Shown here: one piece after another, positions 7,428-15,318 of the stretch | Layout of the letters: each line of letters opens with the position of its first letter | Position numbering within the stretch: position 1 is the first letter of the stretch | NCBI GenBank assembly: GCA_905234425.1 | Contig: CAJOHR010000004.1 | Coordinates: 1-56,427, forward strand | Direction: 5' to 3' | DNA length: 56,427 bases | Source of the DNA: an uncultured Oscillospiraceae bacterium | Lineage (GTDB): Bacteria > Bacillota > Clostridia > Oscillospirales > Oscillospiraceae | Position numbers and translations under genes: made by a program | Notes under the pieces: generated by a model | Seen by the model: only the letters and a program-made list of their open reading frames with translations | The model's database searches: none | What the model was told of the DNA's origin: nothing

Positions 7428-8639
7428 ATGAATTTTGTATTTATCTCTCCCCAGTTTCCCCAGACCTTCTGGAACTTCTGCAATCGGCTCAAGAACAACG
7501 GCGTCAACGTACTGGGTATCGGCGACACACCCTATGACGGTCTCGCCCAGAACGTGAAGGACTCCCTGACGGAATACTACTGGCTCCCCACCCTGGAGGA
7601 TTATGACGGGGTCTACCGGGCCGTGGCCTTCTTCGCCTTCAAGTACGGAAAGATCGACTGGGTGGAGTCCAACAATGAATACTGGCTGGAGCTGGATGCA
7701 CGGCTGCGGACGGATTTCAACGTGACCACCGGCGTCCAGTCCGGGGACATCTCCAAATTCAAGAGCAAGGCGCAGATGAAGGGCTGTTATGAAAAGGCCG
7801 GGATTCCCACGGCCAGACAGCACAAGGTGTCCGATCTGGCCGCTGCCAGAGAATTTATCGCCAAAACGGGATATCCGGTCATCGTCAAGCCGGAGGTGGG
7901 TGTCGGCGCGCTCCACACCTACAAGCTGGAAAAGGACGAGGATCTCCGGTGGTTCTATGGGGAGCTTCCCGACGCGCCCTATGTGATGGAGGAGTTCATT
8001 GTGGGGGACATCACCTCCTATGACGCCATTATCAATGCCGAAGGCAAACCCCTTTTTGAGTCCATGACCTGCTGGCCGCCCTCCATTATGGACATCGTCA
8101 ACAAGAAGCTGGACCTTGCCTACTATGTGGCGGCGGACATGCCCGAGCAACTCCGGTCCATGGGCCGGGCGGCGGTGGAGGCCTTCGGCGTCAAGAGCCG
8201 GTTTGTCCACATGGAGTTCTTCCGTCTGACCCAGGCCAGGCCCGGTCTGGGGGACATTGGGGATTTCGTGGCGCTGGAGGTCAATATGCGGCCCGCCGGC
8301 GGCTACACCCCGGACATGATGGACTACGCCCATTCCCTGGACGTGTACCAGATCTGGGCGGATATGATCACCTGGAATGAACGCCGGTTCCCGGAGCCGG
8401 AGTACCATCAGTTCTGCGCCTATGCCGGACGCCGGGACTGCTACGAGTACGTCCACTCCCATGAGGAGATCCTGGAGCGCTATGGGGATCGGATCGTCAC
8501 CTGCGAGCGGATGCCGGAGCTCATGTGGGATCAGATGGGCAACATGAACTATACGGCTGTGCTGCCTGATGAGGCTGCCGCCAAGGAATACATCGAGTTC
8601 GTCCAGGCCTACAGGCCCGGCAGCGGTCCCGAGGGCTGA
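7428..8639 (+). CDS. ATP-grasp ligase-like protein
   Basis: A 403-residue ATP-grasp protein. The N-terminal third is a Rossmann-like pre-ATP-grasp region (FVFISPQFP, VLGIGDTP). The nucleotide-binding part has YPVIVKPEVGVG and the hinge MEEFIVGD, and the metal-binding end is EVNMRPAGGYTPDMM. This resembles carbamoyl-phosphate-synthase and carboxylate-amine ligases that join a carboxylate to an amine through an acyl phosphate. Start at ATG 7428 behind AGGAGG. It follows the esterase gene in one transcript and ends before a strong terminator. The substrates cannot be told from sequence. Confidence 0.82.
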   Translation: MNFVFISPQFPQTFWNFCNRLKNNGVNVLGIGDTPYDGLAQNVKDSLTEYYWLPTLEDYDGVYRAVAFFAFKYGKIDWVESNNEYWLELDARLRTDFNVTTGVQSGDISKFKSKAQMKGCYEKAGIPTARQHKVSDLAAAREFIAKTGYPVIVKPEVGVGALHTYKLEKDEDLRWFYGELPDAPYVMEEFIVGDITSYDAIINAEGKPLFESMTCWPPSIMDIVNKKLDLAYYVAADMPEQLRSMGRAAVEAFGVKSRFVHMEFFRLTQARPGLGDIGDFVALEVNMRPAGGYTPDMMDYAHSLDVYQIWADMITWNERRFPEPEYHQFCAYAGRRDCYEYVHSHEEILERYGDRIVTCERMPELMWDQMGNMNYTAVLPDEAAAKEYIEFVQAYRPGSGPEG

Positions 8640-8668
8640 TTCCAGAGCATCGGTAAAATATGGTTTCT

Positions 8669-8707
8669 ATTACTCCCGTGTTTTTTTCGCGCGGGAGTAA
8701 TATTTTT
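8669..8707 (+). terminator. Rho-independent terminator
   Basis: A 12-bp stem (8669-8680 with 8690-8701, one G-T pair), a T-rich loop and a following T run. Confidence 0.85.
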
Positions 8708-8760
8708 CGTCCGGAGGCAAACAATACCGCTGTAACCATGATTGAAATGGAGGTATTGCC

Positions 8761-9990
8761 ATGAAACACCGAACCGGAACCGCGCTATTATTCCTGCTGC
8801 TCCTGACGTCCCTTCTCGCGTCCAACGCCATTGCTGCGGAGGAAACTCTTTCCTGGGATGAGACCTACCGCTTCACCGCCGAATCGCTCCAGGCAGAGGA
8901 CTGCGCCGGGGTCCTGCTCACCCAGGTGCCCGGCAGCACCCTGGGCGCGCTCATGCTGGGAGACCGGCAGCTCAAGGCCGGAGACGCTCTGCTGGCGGAT
9001 CAGCTTAATCAGGTGGTCTTTATCCCCGCGGAGGACGCCAGCGGCGCCGCGTCTGTGTCCTGTCTGCGGCTGAGCGATCAGGGAACCAGTCCCTATTCCA
9101 TGACCCTGAAGCTGATCCACCGCCGTAACGAGCCGCCCACAGCAGAGGACTCAGAATTCAAGACCTATAAGAACATCCCCGGCCAGGTTCCGCTGACCGT
9201 CAGCGATCCGGAAAACGGCGCGCTGACCGTCACCATTCTCACGGAGCCCAAGCGAGGAACTGTGGAGGTGGATGCCGGGGGCGCCGTCACCTACACCCCC
9301 ACGGAAAACCAGGTGGGTAAGGACAGCTTCACCTATACCGTCACGGACCCGGAGGGGGCCGTATCTCAGGAGGCCACTGTCCGGGTGATCATTCAAAAGC
9401 CCTCCCACGCCCAGACCTATGGCGATATGGAGGGAGATCCGGCTCAGCTTGCCGCTCAGTGGCTGATGGAGGAGGACATTTTTACGGGCGAGTCCGTGGC
9501 GGGCAGTCTGCTGTTCCATCCGGACGCCCAGGTGACCCGGGGAGAATTCCTGGCCATGTGCGCCGGGTTCGTAGGCACCAATGAAGCCGTGGTTTCCACA
9601 GGCTTTTCCGATGAAGCCGCTACACCCGCCTGGCTCGGTCCCTATGTGACCACGGCGCTGCGCTGCGGCTTTCTCTCCGGCGTCCCCGGGGCAGGCGGAC
9701 TTCGTCTGGACCCGGACGCCGTTCTGACCCAGGCGCAGGCGGCGAAAATGGTCTCCGCCATTCTGTGTCTCGGCCAGGACGGCGCGGAAACCGTGATGGC
9801 CAAAGCGGAAGCCATTCCCACCTGGGCAAGAGACAGCGCCGCGGCGCTCTCCGCCCTGGACCTTTATACCGTCACGGACGGCGAAGCCCCTATGACCCGC
9901 AGAGAGGCCGCTCTGCTTCTCTACCGGGCGGGATGCTACGCAGAGGCGCATCAGAAGGACACGGGTCTTCTGGCCTGGGCTGCCAGATAA
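8761..9990 (+). CDS. Secreted cell-wall protein with cadherin-like and SLH regions
   Basis: A 409-residue exported protein. A signal peptide (about 1-25, LLFLLLLTSLLASNAIA) precedes a region without clear family. Residues about 120-215 form a bacterial Ig/cadherin-like domain (NEPPTAEDSEF, VSDPENGALTVTI, TYTPTENQVGKDSFTYTV). The C-terminal half carries SLH-like repeats (VTRGEFLAMCAGFVG, LTQAQAAKMVSAIL, MTRREAALLLYRAG), which in this phylum bind pyruvylated wall polymers. It is thus a surface protein anchored to the wall. The SLH copies are degenerate. Start at ATG 8761 behind ATGGAGG. No enzymatic domain is visible. Confidence 0.8.
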   Translation: MKHRTGTALLFLLLLTSLLASNAIAAEETLSWDETYRFTAESLQAEDCAGVLLTQVPGSTLGALMLGDRQLKAGDALLADQLNQVVFIPAEDASGAASVSCLRLSDQGTSPYSMTLKLIHRRNEPPTAEDSEFKTYKNIPGQVPLTVSDPENGALTVTILTEPKRGTVEVDAGGAVTYTPTENQVGKDSFTYTVTDPEGAVSQEATVRVIIQKPSHAQTYGDMEGDPAQLAAQWLMEEDIFTGESVAGSLLFHPDAQVTRGEFLAMCAGFVGTNEAVVSTGFSDEAATPAWLGPYVTTALRCGFLSGVPGAGGLRLDPDAVLTQAQAAKMVSAILCLGQDGAETVMAKAEAIPTWARDSAAALSALDLYTVTDGEAPMTRREAALLLYRAGCYAEAHQKDTGLLAWAAR

Positions 9991-9995
9991 AAGCA

Positions 9996-10027
9996 GGGAG
10001 TGCTGTGTTTGCAGCACTCCCGTTTTT
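9996..10027 (+). terminator. Rho-independent terminator between convergent genes
   Basis: A perfect 10-bp stem (9996-10005 with 10012-10021) and TTTTT on the plus side. It lies between the SLH gene and the convergent gluQ and may serve both. Confidence 0.88.
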
Positions 10028-10947
10028 CAATTCGCATGCATCAGGGCCTCCGGGTCCAGGGTGATGTCCCGGGGATTGACCCGGCTCCAGGAGAAATTCT
10101 TCTCCAGCTCCCGGGGAGATACTTCCTCCCATCGGTCGATCAGTCCACAGGAGAAGGCCAGGAGCCCTATGATCTTTTCCGGGCGCCAGTGTTCCCGCAG
10201 GTACCCCAGGTCCAGATCCTTGTCCCGCTTGGAGAGCCGACGGCCATCCTGGGCCAGCAGCATGGGAACGTGGTAAAACCGCGGAGCAGTCAGGCCCAGC
10301 AGCTCATAGAGCCAGAGCTGGGCAGGCGTGGAGGACAGCAAATCCCTTCCGCGGACCACCTGCGTCACCCCGGCGCTCCCGTCGTCCGCCACCACCGCGA
10401 GCTGATAGGCCGCCACGCCATCGGCCCGCCGGATGATAAAATCTCCCCATTCCCCGGCCAGATTCATGGCATATTCCCCTTGCAGGCCGTCCCGGAAGGT
10501 GATCTCCCGATTCGGCACCCTGATTCGCAGGCAGGGTGTTTTGGTCCGGGCTGCCCGCTGGGCCGCATTGAGGTTTCGGCAGGTACCGGCATAAATCACC
10601 CGGCCGTCGGAGGCATGGGGCGCGGAGGCGGCGTGAAGCTGATCCCGGGTGCAGTAGCAGGGGTATATCAGGTCGTTTTTCCGCAGCTCCTCGATTATCT
10701 CGTCGTATTTGGGGCCTCGGAGGCTTTGGTTTTCCGCTTGCCGGTCCCAGTTCAGTCCCAGCCAGCGAAAATCCGATTCCAGCGCTTCGATGTATTCCCC
10801 CTTGCTTCTGGCAGGATCCAGGTCCTCGATCCGAAGTAGGATCTCGCCGCCCGCCTGTCTGGCGGACAGCCAGGCCAGGAGCGCAGTAAACACATTGCCA
10901 AGATGCATTCGCCCGCTGGGGCTCGGGGCGAACCGTCCCAGTTCCAT
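10027..10947 (-). CDS. gluQ: Glutamyl-Q tRNA(Asp) synthetase
   Basis: A 306-residue glutamyl-tRNA-synthetase paralogue without the anticodon-binding domain. It attaches glutamate to queuosine at position 34 of tRNA(Asp). Seen: the class I motif HLGN in FAPSPSGRMHLGN, the zinc-binding pattern CYC followed by YAGTC, and the KMSKS equivalent LSKRD. The length is right for GluQRS and about two thirds of GltX. Start at ATG 10947, seven bases from GGAGG; a GTG six bases earlier is too close to that site. It lies 41 bases after the D-Ala carboxypeptidase gene and is probably read with it. Confidence 0.93.
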   Translation of the reverse strand: MELGRFAPSPSGRMHLGNVFTALLAWLSARQAGGEILLRIEDLDPARSKGEYIEALESDFRWLGLNWDRQAENQSLRGPKYDEIIEELRKNDLIYPCYCTRDQLHAASAPHASDGRVIYAGTCRNLNAAQRAARTKTPCLRIRVPNREITFRDGLQGEYAMNLAGEWGDFIIRRADGVAAYQLAVVADDGSAGVTQVVRGRDLLSSTPAQLWLYELLGLTAPRFYHVPMLLAQDGRRLSKRDKDLDLGYLREHWRPEKIIGLLAFSCGLIDRWEEVSPRELEKNFSWSRVNPRDITLDPEALMHAN

Positions 10948-10988
10948 GCGCACTCCTCCCCTGTCCTTTTTGTTCTTTGTACTTCCCG

Positions 10989-12818
10989 TCAGGCTGCCAT
11001 AGCCGGTTCCGGATCTGTGTCCGGCGCCGGAACTGGCTCAGCCTCTGGAACTGTCTCAGATTCAGGCGTCATCTCAGGCTCCGGCGGTGTTTCCGGTACA
11101 GTTTCCGCGTGTTCCTCTTCCTCCAGCTGCTTTTGGATCTCATACCAGTCCCGGAAACGGAGCATGACCGCTGTCACCTCCGCCCGGTTGGCGCTGTCCA
11201 GCGGTGCAAGGAACAGCTGCAGGTCCGGCGTTTCCCGTCCGCGGAGCAGGCGCTCCTGGACCGCCCAGGACATGGGCTCCACGGCAAATCCCGACACCTG
11301 CTCTCTGTCCGAGAATGTCCCCAGGATCTCCGGATCCTGCACCAGATACTTCCCTGTTCTGTACAGCATAGCAGCCAGCTCCTGCCGGGTGACAGGTGCG
11401 TTGGGGTCAAATTCCGTGTCGGTTTTTCCCTCAATCACGCCGGCCTCCTGGGCCCAGCAGATGGCAGCATAGGCATAGTTCCGGGACACATCGGTGAAGG
11501 TGGTCTCATGCCCGGCCTCCGGGCTTCCGAGCACCCGATGAAGCAGGGTCACAGCCTCCGCACGGGTCACCGCGTCCAGCGGTGCAAACTGGTTGAAGGG
11601 GCGGCCATTGACCACGCCCTCCTCATAGGCGGTCCGAATGACAGGAAAGGCCCAGTAATCCGTGGGCACATCCAGGAAGGGCAGCGGGCTTTTGATCGTA
11701 AAGCCGCTGGTGATACTGCCGTAGTAGTTCCCGATTCCCTTAATTTGGACCGTGGCGTTTCCGGCCTGGACATTGGACGCATAGGATGTGGCGTAATCCG
11801 TTCCCGGAACGAGGGTTTTTCCGTCGAGCTGCACCGTCACCGCCGGCGTGTGGGCAGAGCCGTCGAACATATATTCCGTCGGGGACAGCGTCACGGCAGC
11901 TCCCTGAATACTTCTGTCACGGTCCACGGAAAAGCCCCATTCCAGCAGCTCCCGGCTCTGTTCATAGCGAAGATCCAGAGAGGGAGCGCCAAACATGGCA
12001 AGAAGCAATTCGACGCCGTTCCGGCTTGCCGCAGACACCAGACAGCTTCCCGCCTGGCTCGTGGAGCCTGTTTTCACGCCGATGCAGTCCCGGAAGGAAT
12101 AATACTCCGAGTTCCCAGGCAGCAGCAGATTGGTGTTCGTCAGGGTCCTCGCATAGTGCATATTGGTCTCGGGAATGGTCACCCGGGCTCTTTTCACAAT
12201 GTCCCGGAAGGCAGGATACTCCATGGCCGCCGAAGCGATCAGGGTCATATCCCGCGCCGTGGTATAGTGGTTGTAGTCGTGGAGCCCGTGGGGGGACGTG
12301 AAATGGGTCCCGGTGCAGCCCAGGGCCGCAGCCTCCTTGTTCATCATGTCCACAAAATTTGATACGCTGCCGCCCACATATCGGGCGATCACACAGGCGG
12401 CGTCACAGCCGGACACCACCATCATGCCCTCCATCAGCGTATGTACGGACAGGTATTCTCCCACATAGAAACCGGCGGATGAGGCGTTTCGCCCGTCGAT
12501 GGTGTAGTAATCCGAGCGGTAGATCGTCACCATATCGTTCAGATTGCCGTACTTAAGGCACAGCAGCGCCGTCATGATCTTCGTGGTGCTGGCGGGATAG
12601 ACCCGGGCGTCCGCGTCCTTGGTGTAGAGCACGCGGCCGGAATTCCGGTCGATCAGGCAGGCGCCGCCGCAGTACACATAGGGATCGGCGAGAAGCTGCG
12701 CATCCGCGGAATCCGACAGGACCGGCGTCTCCCCTTCCGCAGCAAGCGCCGCGGTCGGCAGAACGGAGATCAGACAGATCAGAACGAGGAAAAAGGATAT
12801 GGAACGTTTGACGCGCAT
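10989..12818 (-). CDS. SLH-anchored D-alanyl-D-alanine carboxypeptidase (peptidase S11)
   Basis: A 609-residue exported penicillin-binding protein of the DacA/DacF type, trimming D-Ala from peptidoglycan stem peptides. A signal peptide (1-27) is followed by the S11 domain: STTK (77-80) with the catalytic serine, SGC (136-138) where most relatives have SxN, and KTG (249-251). After it come an Ig-like domain (about 307-376), three SLH repeats (about 378-430, 440-490, 500-556) and a Pro/Glu-rich tail. The SLH repeats would tether the enzyme to the wall in place of the usual amphipathic membrane anchor. The cysteine in the second motif also occurs in Streptomyces K15 DD-transpeptidase, so activity is not excluded. 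Confidence 0.9.
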   Translation of the reverse strand: MRVKRSISFFLVLICLISVLPTAALAAEGETPVLSDSADAQLLADPYVYCGGACLIDRNSGRVLYTKDADARVYPASTTKIMTALLCLKYGNLNDMVTIYRSDYYTIDGRNASSAGFYVGEYLSVHTLMEGMMVVSGCDAACVIARYVGGSVSNFVDMMNKEAAALGCTGTHFTSPHGLHDYNHYTTARDMTLIASAAMEYPAFRDIVKRARVTIPETNMHYARTLTNTNLLLPGNSEYYSFRDCIGVKTGSTSQAGSCLVSAASRNGVELLLAMFGAPSLDLRYEQSRELLEWGFSVDRDRSIQGAAVTLSPTEYMFDGSAHTPAVTVQLDGKTLVPGTDYATSYASNVQAGNATVQIKGIGNYYGSITSGFTIKSPLPFLDVPTDYWAFPVIRTAYEEGVVNGRPFNQFAPLDAVTRAEAVTLLHRVLGSPEAGHETTFTDVSRNYAYAAICWAQEAGVIEGKTDTEFDPNAPVTRQELAAMLYRTGKYLVQDPEILGTFSDREQVSGFAVEPMSWAVQERLLRGRETPDLQLFLAPLDSANRAEVTAVMLRFRDWYEIQKQLEEEEHAETVPETPPEPEMTPESETVPEAEPVPAPDTDPEPAMAA

Positions 12819-12856
12819 GGGATCACCTGATTTCAGCGGGAAAATTCATACAATAT

Positions 12857-12885
12857 ATTGTAGCTTTCCCAGGGCTCTGTGTCAA
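12857..12885 (-). promoter_or_regulatory. Sigma-A promoter of the carboxypeptidase gene
   Basis: On the minus strand TTGACA (12880-12885), 17 bases, TACAAT (12857-12862), 39 bases before the start codon. Confidence 0.75.
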
Positions 12886-12912
12886 GATATGACGTAACTG
12901 TTCAGTCGCTCG

Positions 12913-13009
12913 TGTCATCCTGAGCGTAAGCGAAGGATCTTTTACCTGAAATCGTGAATAATGCCAAGATTCTTCGTCACTTTGTTCCTCGAACAGATAC
13001 GATATGACA
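12913..13009. repeat. Intergenic repeat element with TGTCAT...ATGACA ends
   Basis: About 97 bases beginning TGTCATCCTGAGCG, continuing AGCGAAGGATCT, then GATTCTTCG and TTTGTTCCTC, and closing with ATGACA, the inverse of the first six bases. This wording matches a dispersed intergenic repeat I recall from many bacterial genomes. It does not code. Only one copy is in the window, so its repeat nature is from recall, not shown here. Confidence 0.55.
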
Positions 13010-13019
13010 TTATAAAGGA

Positions 13020-13048
13020 ATCACGGGAATGCCGAGCATCCCCGTGAT
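13020..13048 (-). terminator. Terminator hairpin of the lipoprotein gene
   Basis: A 13-bp stem with one mismatch (13020-13032 with 13036-13048) just after the lipoprotein stop. The T run on the minus side is interrupted. Confidence 0.6.
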
Positions 13049-13054
13049 AGCATG

Positions 13055-13564
13055 TTAAGGCTTTGTGCTGGCTGTTCCGCTGCTTTTTCCGCCGGTCATG
13101 CTGTCTGCCGCGCTGCCGATGGCGTTACCGGCGTCTCTGGTCACGTCGCCCACCGCGTCGCCCACATCTCTGGCCACGTCGCCGGCGGCGTCGCCCACGT
13201 CTCTGGCGGCGTCTCCCACGGCGCTGCCTGTGTCATTCCCGGACGTGTTGTCCCCGTCGGTCCGGCGGTCGCCGGTTTTGCCGGCGGCGTTCCCGTCGGT
13301 CCGCGCGTCGCCGGTTTTGTCGGCGGTGTCCATACCGTCGTCCCTGGCGGCCGGTTCATCGCCAATCACGCCGTTGTGGTCCGTTACATCCCCGTCATTG
13401 TCCGGGACCGGCGTCGAGGTGACCTGGGGCGAGGCGGCGGGCTGATCGGTCCCGTTTGTTCCGGCCGTCCCGTTTGTATCGGTGTTCATCCCCATGCCGC
13501 ATGCGCTTAAACAGAGCGCCAGAGCCAGGACCAGGGCGGTAAGCCCCATATATTTTCTTTTCAT
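13055..13564 (-). CDS. Repetitive lipoprotein rich in Asp, Gly and Thr
   Basis: A 169-residue lipoprotein. The signal peptide ends in the lipobox LSAC (lipidated cysteine near residue 22). The rest has low complexity: a Thr/Asn/Gly spacer, a Pro-containing stretch, two KTGD(A/R)RTDG units, and then near-periodic AARDVGDAAGD and VARDVGDAVGD units giving an amphipathic helix pattern, resembling stress-protein or LEA-like repeats. No enzymatic domain is seen. The ribosome site is AGGAGG. Function unknown; a flexible surface spacer or desiccation-type helix are possibilities only. Confidence 0.7.
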   Translation of the reverse strand: MKRKYMGLTALVLALALCLSACGMGMNTDTNGTAGTNGTDQPAASPQVTSTPVPDNDGDVTDHNGVIGDEPAARDDGMDTADKTGDARTDGNAAGKTGDRRTDGDNTSGNDTGSAVGDAARDVGDAAGDVARDVGDAVGDVTRDAGNAIGSAADSMTGGKSSGTASTKP

Positions 13565-13663
13565 TCTGCGTTCCTCCTGTGCATTTTTACGGAGCTAGTC
13601 TGTCCGAAAACAGAAGAATTACACAGGCAGGTTTTTTCAAGAAATGGAAATCTATGAATATGC

Positions 13664-13690
13664 AAACGAGGGAGCCAGGCTCCCTCGTTT
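13664..13690 (-). terminator. Hairpin terminator after rpmF
   Basis: A perfect 12-bp stem (13664-13675 with 13679-13690) with a 3-base loop, 12 bases after the rpmF stop. The U run is short on the minus side. Confidence 0.7.
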
Positions 13691-13702
13691 TGCAGATCGT
13701 AA

Positions 13703-13888
13703 TCAGTCGGCCTTCACGGCGATGACCTCGCGACCGTTGTAATAGCCGCAGGCCTTGCAGGCTCTGTGGGGGAGCGTGAACTCACCGCACTTGGGGCACT
13801 TGGAGAGGCCGGGCATATCCAGCTTCCAGACATTGCTGCGGCGCTTGTCGCGTCTGGCCTTGGACACTTTACACTTGGGTACTGCCAT
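13703..13888 (-). CDS. rpmF: Ribosomal protein L32 (bL32)
   Basis: Sixty-one residues starting MAVPKCKVSKARRDKRRSN, the standard bL32 start, with a zinc finger formed by CPKCGE and the later CKACGYY. L32 is part of the large ribosomal subunit. Its ATG at 13888 is preceded by an excellent ribosome site (AGGAGGTGACAAAC), so it can be started on its own. It also lies in the same open frame as the upstream yceD gene, with no stop codon between them; this is described under yceD and in the findings. Translation from 13888 alone gives a normal-length L32. Confidence 0.93.
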   Translation of the reverse strand: MAVPKCKVSKARRDKRRSNVWKLDMPGLSKCPKCGEFTLPHRACKACGYYNGREVIAVKAD

Positions 13889-14416
13889 GTTTGTCACCTC
13901 CTGAGGGAAGAATGGGTGATCCGCCAAAAGCTGCTTGAGAGCAGCCCAGCGGGGATCAGACTCGGGCTTGCAGTCGCAGGGACCGTCGTTGAGATCTTTG
14001 CCGCAGGTGGGACAGATCCCAAGGCAGTCCTCTCTGCACAGGAAACGGGAGTCCATGTTGAGCACAAAGACGGTGTTCAGGATCTCCTCCAGATCTGCTG
14101 CGTCCTCCTTGAGGACGAAGGTCTGCTCGTCCTCGTTCTGCTCGGAGGCAAGCTCCGGCACCAGAACGGCTTCCATATCGAGATGGAAGGGCTTGTCAAA
14201 GGAAGCGGCGCAGCGGTCGCAGACGCAGTGAAGGGTGGTGTCCACGGTCCCGGTGAGAATCAAGACGCCAGCCTCGTTCCGGACCTGACCTTCCGCTCGA
14301 AGGGGCTCGGACGCGGGCTTCTGGCTGCCGAATTCCATACCGGCACAATCCATCTCCATGGAAAAGGGCACCTTGCCGCCAGGCTGATTCAAAATCGTCG
14401 CAAGTGAAAGCAGCAT
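13703..14416 (-). CDS. YceD (DUF177) protein reading in frame into L32
   Basis: The first 176 residues are a YceD/DUF177 protein: LTGTVDTTLHCVCDRC, FVLNMDSRFLCREDCLGICP and SDPRWAALKQLL match the family, whose gene normally precedes rpmF and which is linked to 23S rRNA accumulation in some bacteria. The frame then passes through ADHPFFPQEVTN straight into the L32 start with no stop, so the full frame is a 237-residue YceD-L32 fusion. Start at ATG 14416 behind GGGGAGGA. Whether cells make the fusion, or only YceD-L32 plus internally initiated L32, cannot be told. A base error removing a stop is a possible alternative. Confidence 0.8.
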   Translation of the reverse strand: MLLSLATILNQPGGKVPFSMEMDCAGMEFGSQKPASEPLRAEGQVRNEAGVLILTGTVDTTLHCVCDRCAASFDKPFHLDMEAVLVPELASEQNEDEQTFVLKEDAADLEEILNTVFVLNMDSRFLCREDCLGICPTCGKDLNDGPCDCKPESDPRWAALKQLLADHPFFPQEVTNMAVPKCKVSKARRDKRRSNVWKLDMPGLSKCPKCGEFTLPHRACKACGYYNGREVIAVKAD

Positions 14417-14447
14417 AGTCTGTCCTCCCCAGCAGTCTGACCCGGCT

Positions 14448-14476
14448 ATTATATCGGCTTCCGGGTGGAATGTCAA
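14448..14476 (-). promoter_or_regulatory. Consensus sigma-A promoter of yceD-rpmF
   Basis: Minus strand TTGACA (14471-14476), exactly 17 bases, TATAAT (14448-14453): both hexamers are perfect, fitting a highly expressed ribosomal gene. Confidence 0.9.
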
Positions 14477-14485
14477 GGAAAAATC

Positions 14486-15307
14486 CTATTCTGTCCGGTC
14501 CTCGGCGATGGCAGGATAGGGCCAGCGGTCGGGCACGAAATAGTCCGTATAGAGCCCTGTCAGCCCAAGGGGCTCCCACGTCTCATAGAAGCTCAGATCG
14601 TTGACCGTATGGCAGTAGACCGCGGTTTCCGGACAGGCGGTGCGAATGGCGGTCAGCAGCTCCTCTGTCAGCCTTTCCTGGGGCATGGTGACGGCCCAGG
14701 GCCGTTTTTCCTTCACGAAGGACCCAAGCGTCTCCGGTTCAACCTCCATGCGGTAGACCGTCAGGATGATCCGTTCATAGCCCAGAGCGGCAGCGCTGTC
14801 AAACTGGTCGTAGCTGTAGATCTGCGGGATAAACCGGTCCGCCTTCTCCCCTGCCATTTCCCGAATCCGTTTTAAGGTCTCCAGGTTGTCGCCCTTGATA
14901 TCGGTGACGATACTGGCCTCCGGATGGCCGTCCATCCATTTGAGCAGACCGCTGAGGTCCAGCAAGGTCAAATCTGAGAAGGTCTCCGACGACAAAAACG
15001 CTTCCTTGGTCCGCTGGCCATCGGAGCCAAGCAGCCGGACGGCCATGCTGTCCCAATCGTGGATCAGGACGATCTCCCCGTCCAGTGTGGGCTGGAAATC
15101 CAGCTCAATAAAGCGGTGCCCCGCTGCATAGGCCGTATCCAGGGCCTCTTTGGAATTGGTATAGCGGTATCCGTAAACGGCGCCGCCGGCGTGGGCGATC
15201 AGGGTTGGATGGCCAGTCTCCGGCTGCGCCTGCCTGTTTCCGCAGGCCGGAAGCAGAATCAAAACGGCGGCCAGTAACAGCGCCGCCCATTTTTTTGCCA
15301 TAGCCAT
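14486..15307 (-). CDS. Lipoprotein glycerophosphodiester phosphodiesterase
   Basis: A 273-residue GDPD-family protein with a lipoprotein signal (LILLPAC). It would hydrolyse glycerophosphodiesters to glycerol-3-phosphate and an alcohol outside the membrane. The catalytic pattern is present: IAHAGG with the first histidine, ELDFQPTLDGEIVLIHD with the metal-binding Glu/Asp and second histidine, and VTDIK. Start at ATG 15307; ATG 15301 is nearly as good. It follows the nucleotidyltransferase gene by 11 bases and ends the mnmG operon. Substrates could include polymer-derived glycerophosphodiesters, but nothing proves a link to the TagF-like gene elsewhere in the window. Confidence 0.85.
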   Translation of the reverse strand: MAMAKKWAALLLAAVLILLPACGNRQAQPETGHPTLIAHAGGAVYGYRYTNSKEALDTAYAAGHRFIELDFQPTLDGEIVLIHDWDSMAVRLLGSDGQRTKEAFLSSETFSDLTLLDLSGLLKWMDGHPEASIVTDIKGDNLETLKRIREMAGEKADRFIPQIYSYDQFDSAAALGYERIILTVYRMEVEPETLGSFVKEKRPWAVTMPQERLTEELLTAIRTACPETAVYCHTVNDLSFYETWEPLGLTGLYTDYFVPDRWPYPAIAEDRTE

Positions 15308-15318
15308 CCGCTCCCTTC

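Noticed and set aside
12840..13054. Possible CRISPR or tRNA in the gap before the lipoprotein gene
   Set aside because: There is only one copy of the repeat-like sequence with no spacers, and no cloverleaf can be drawn.
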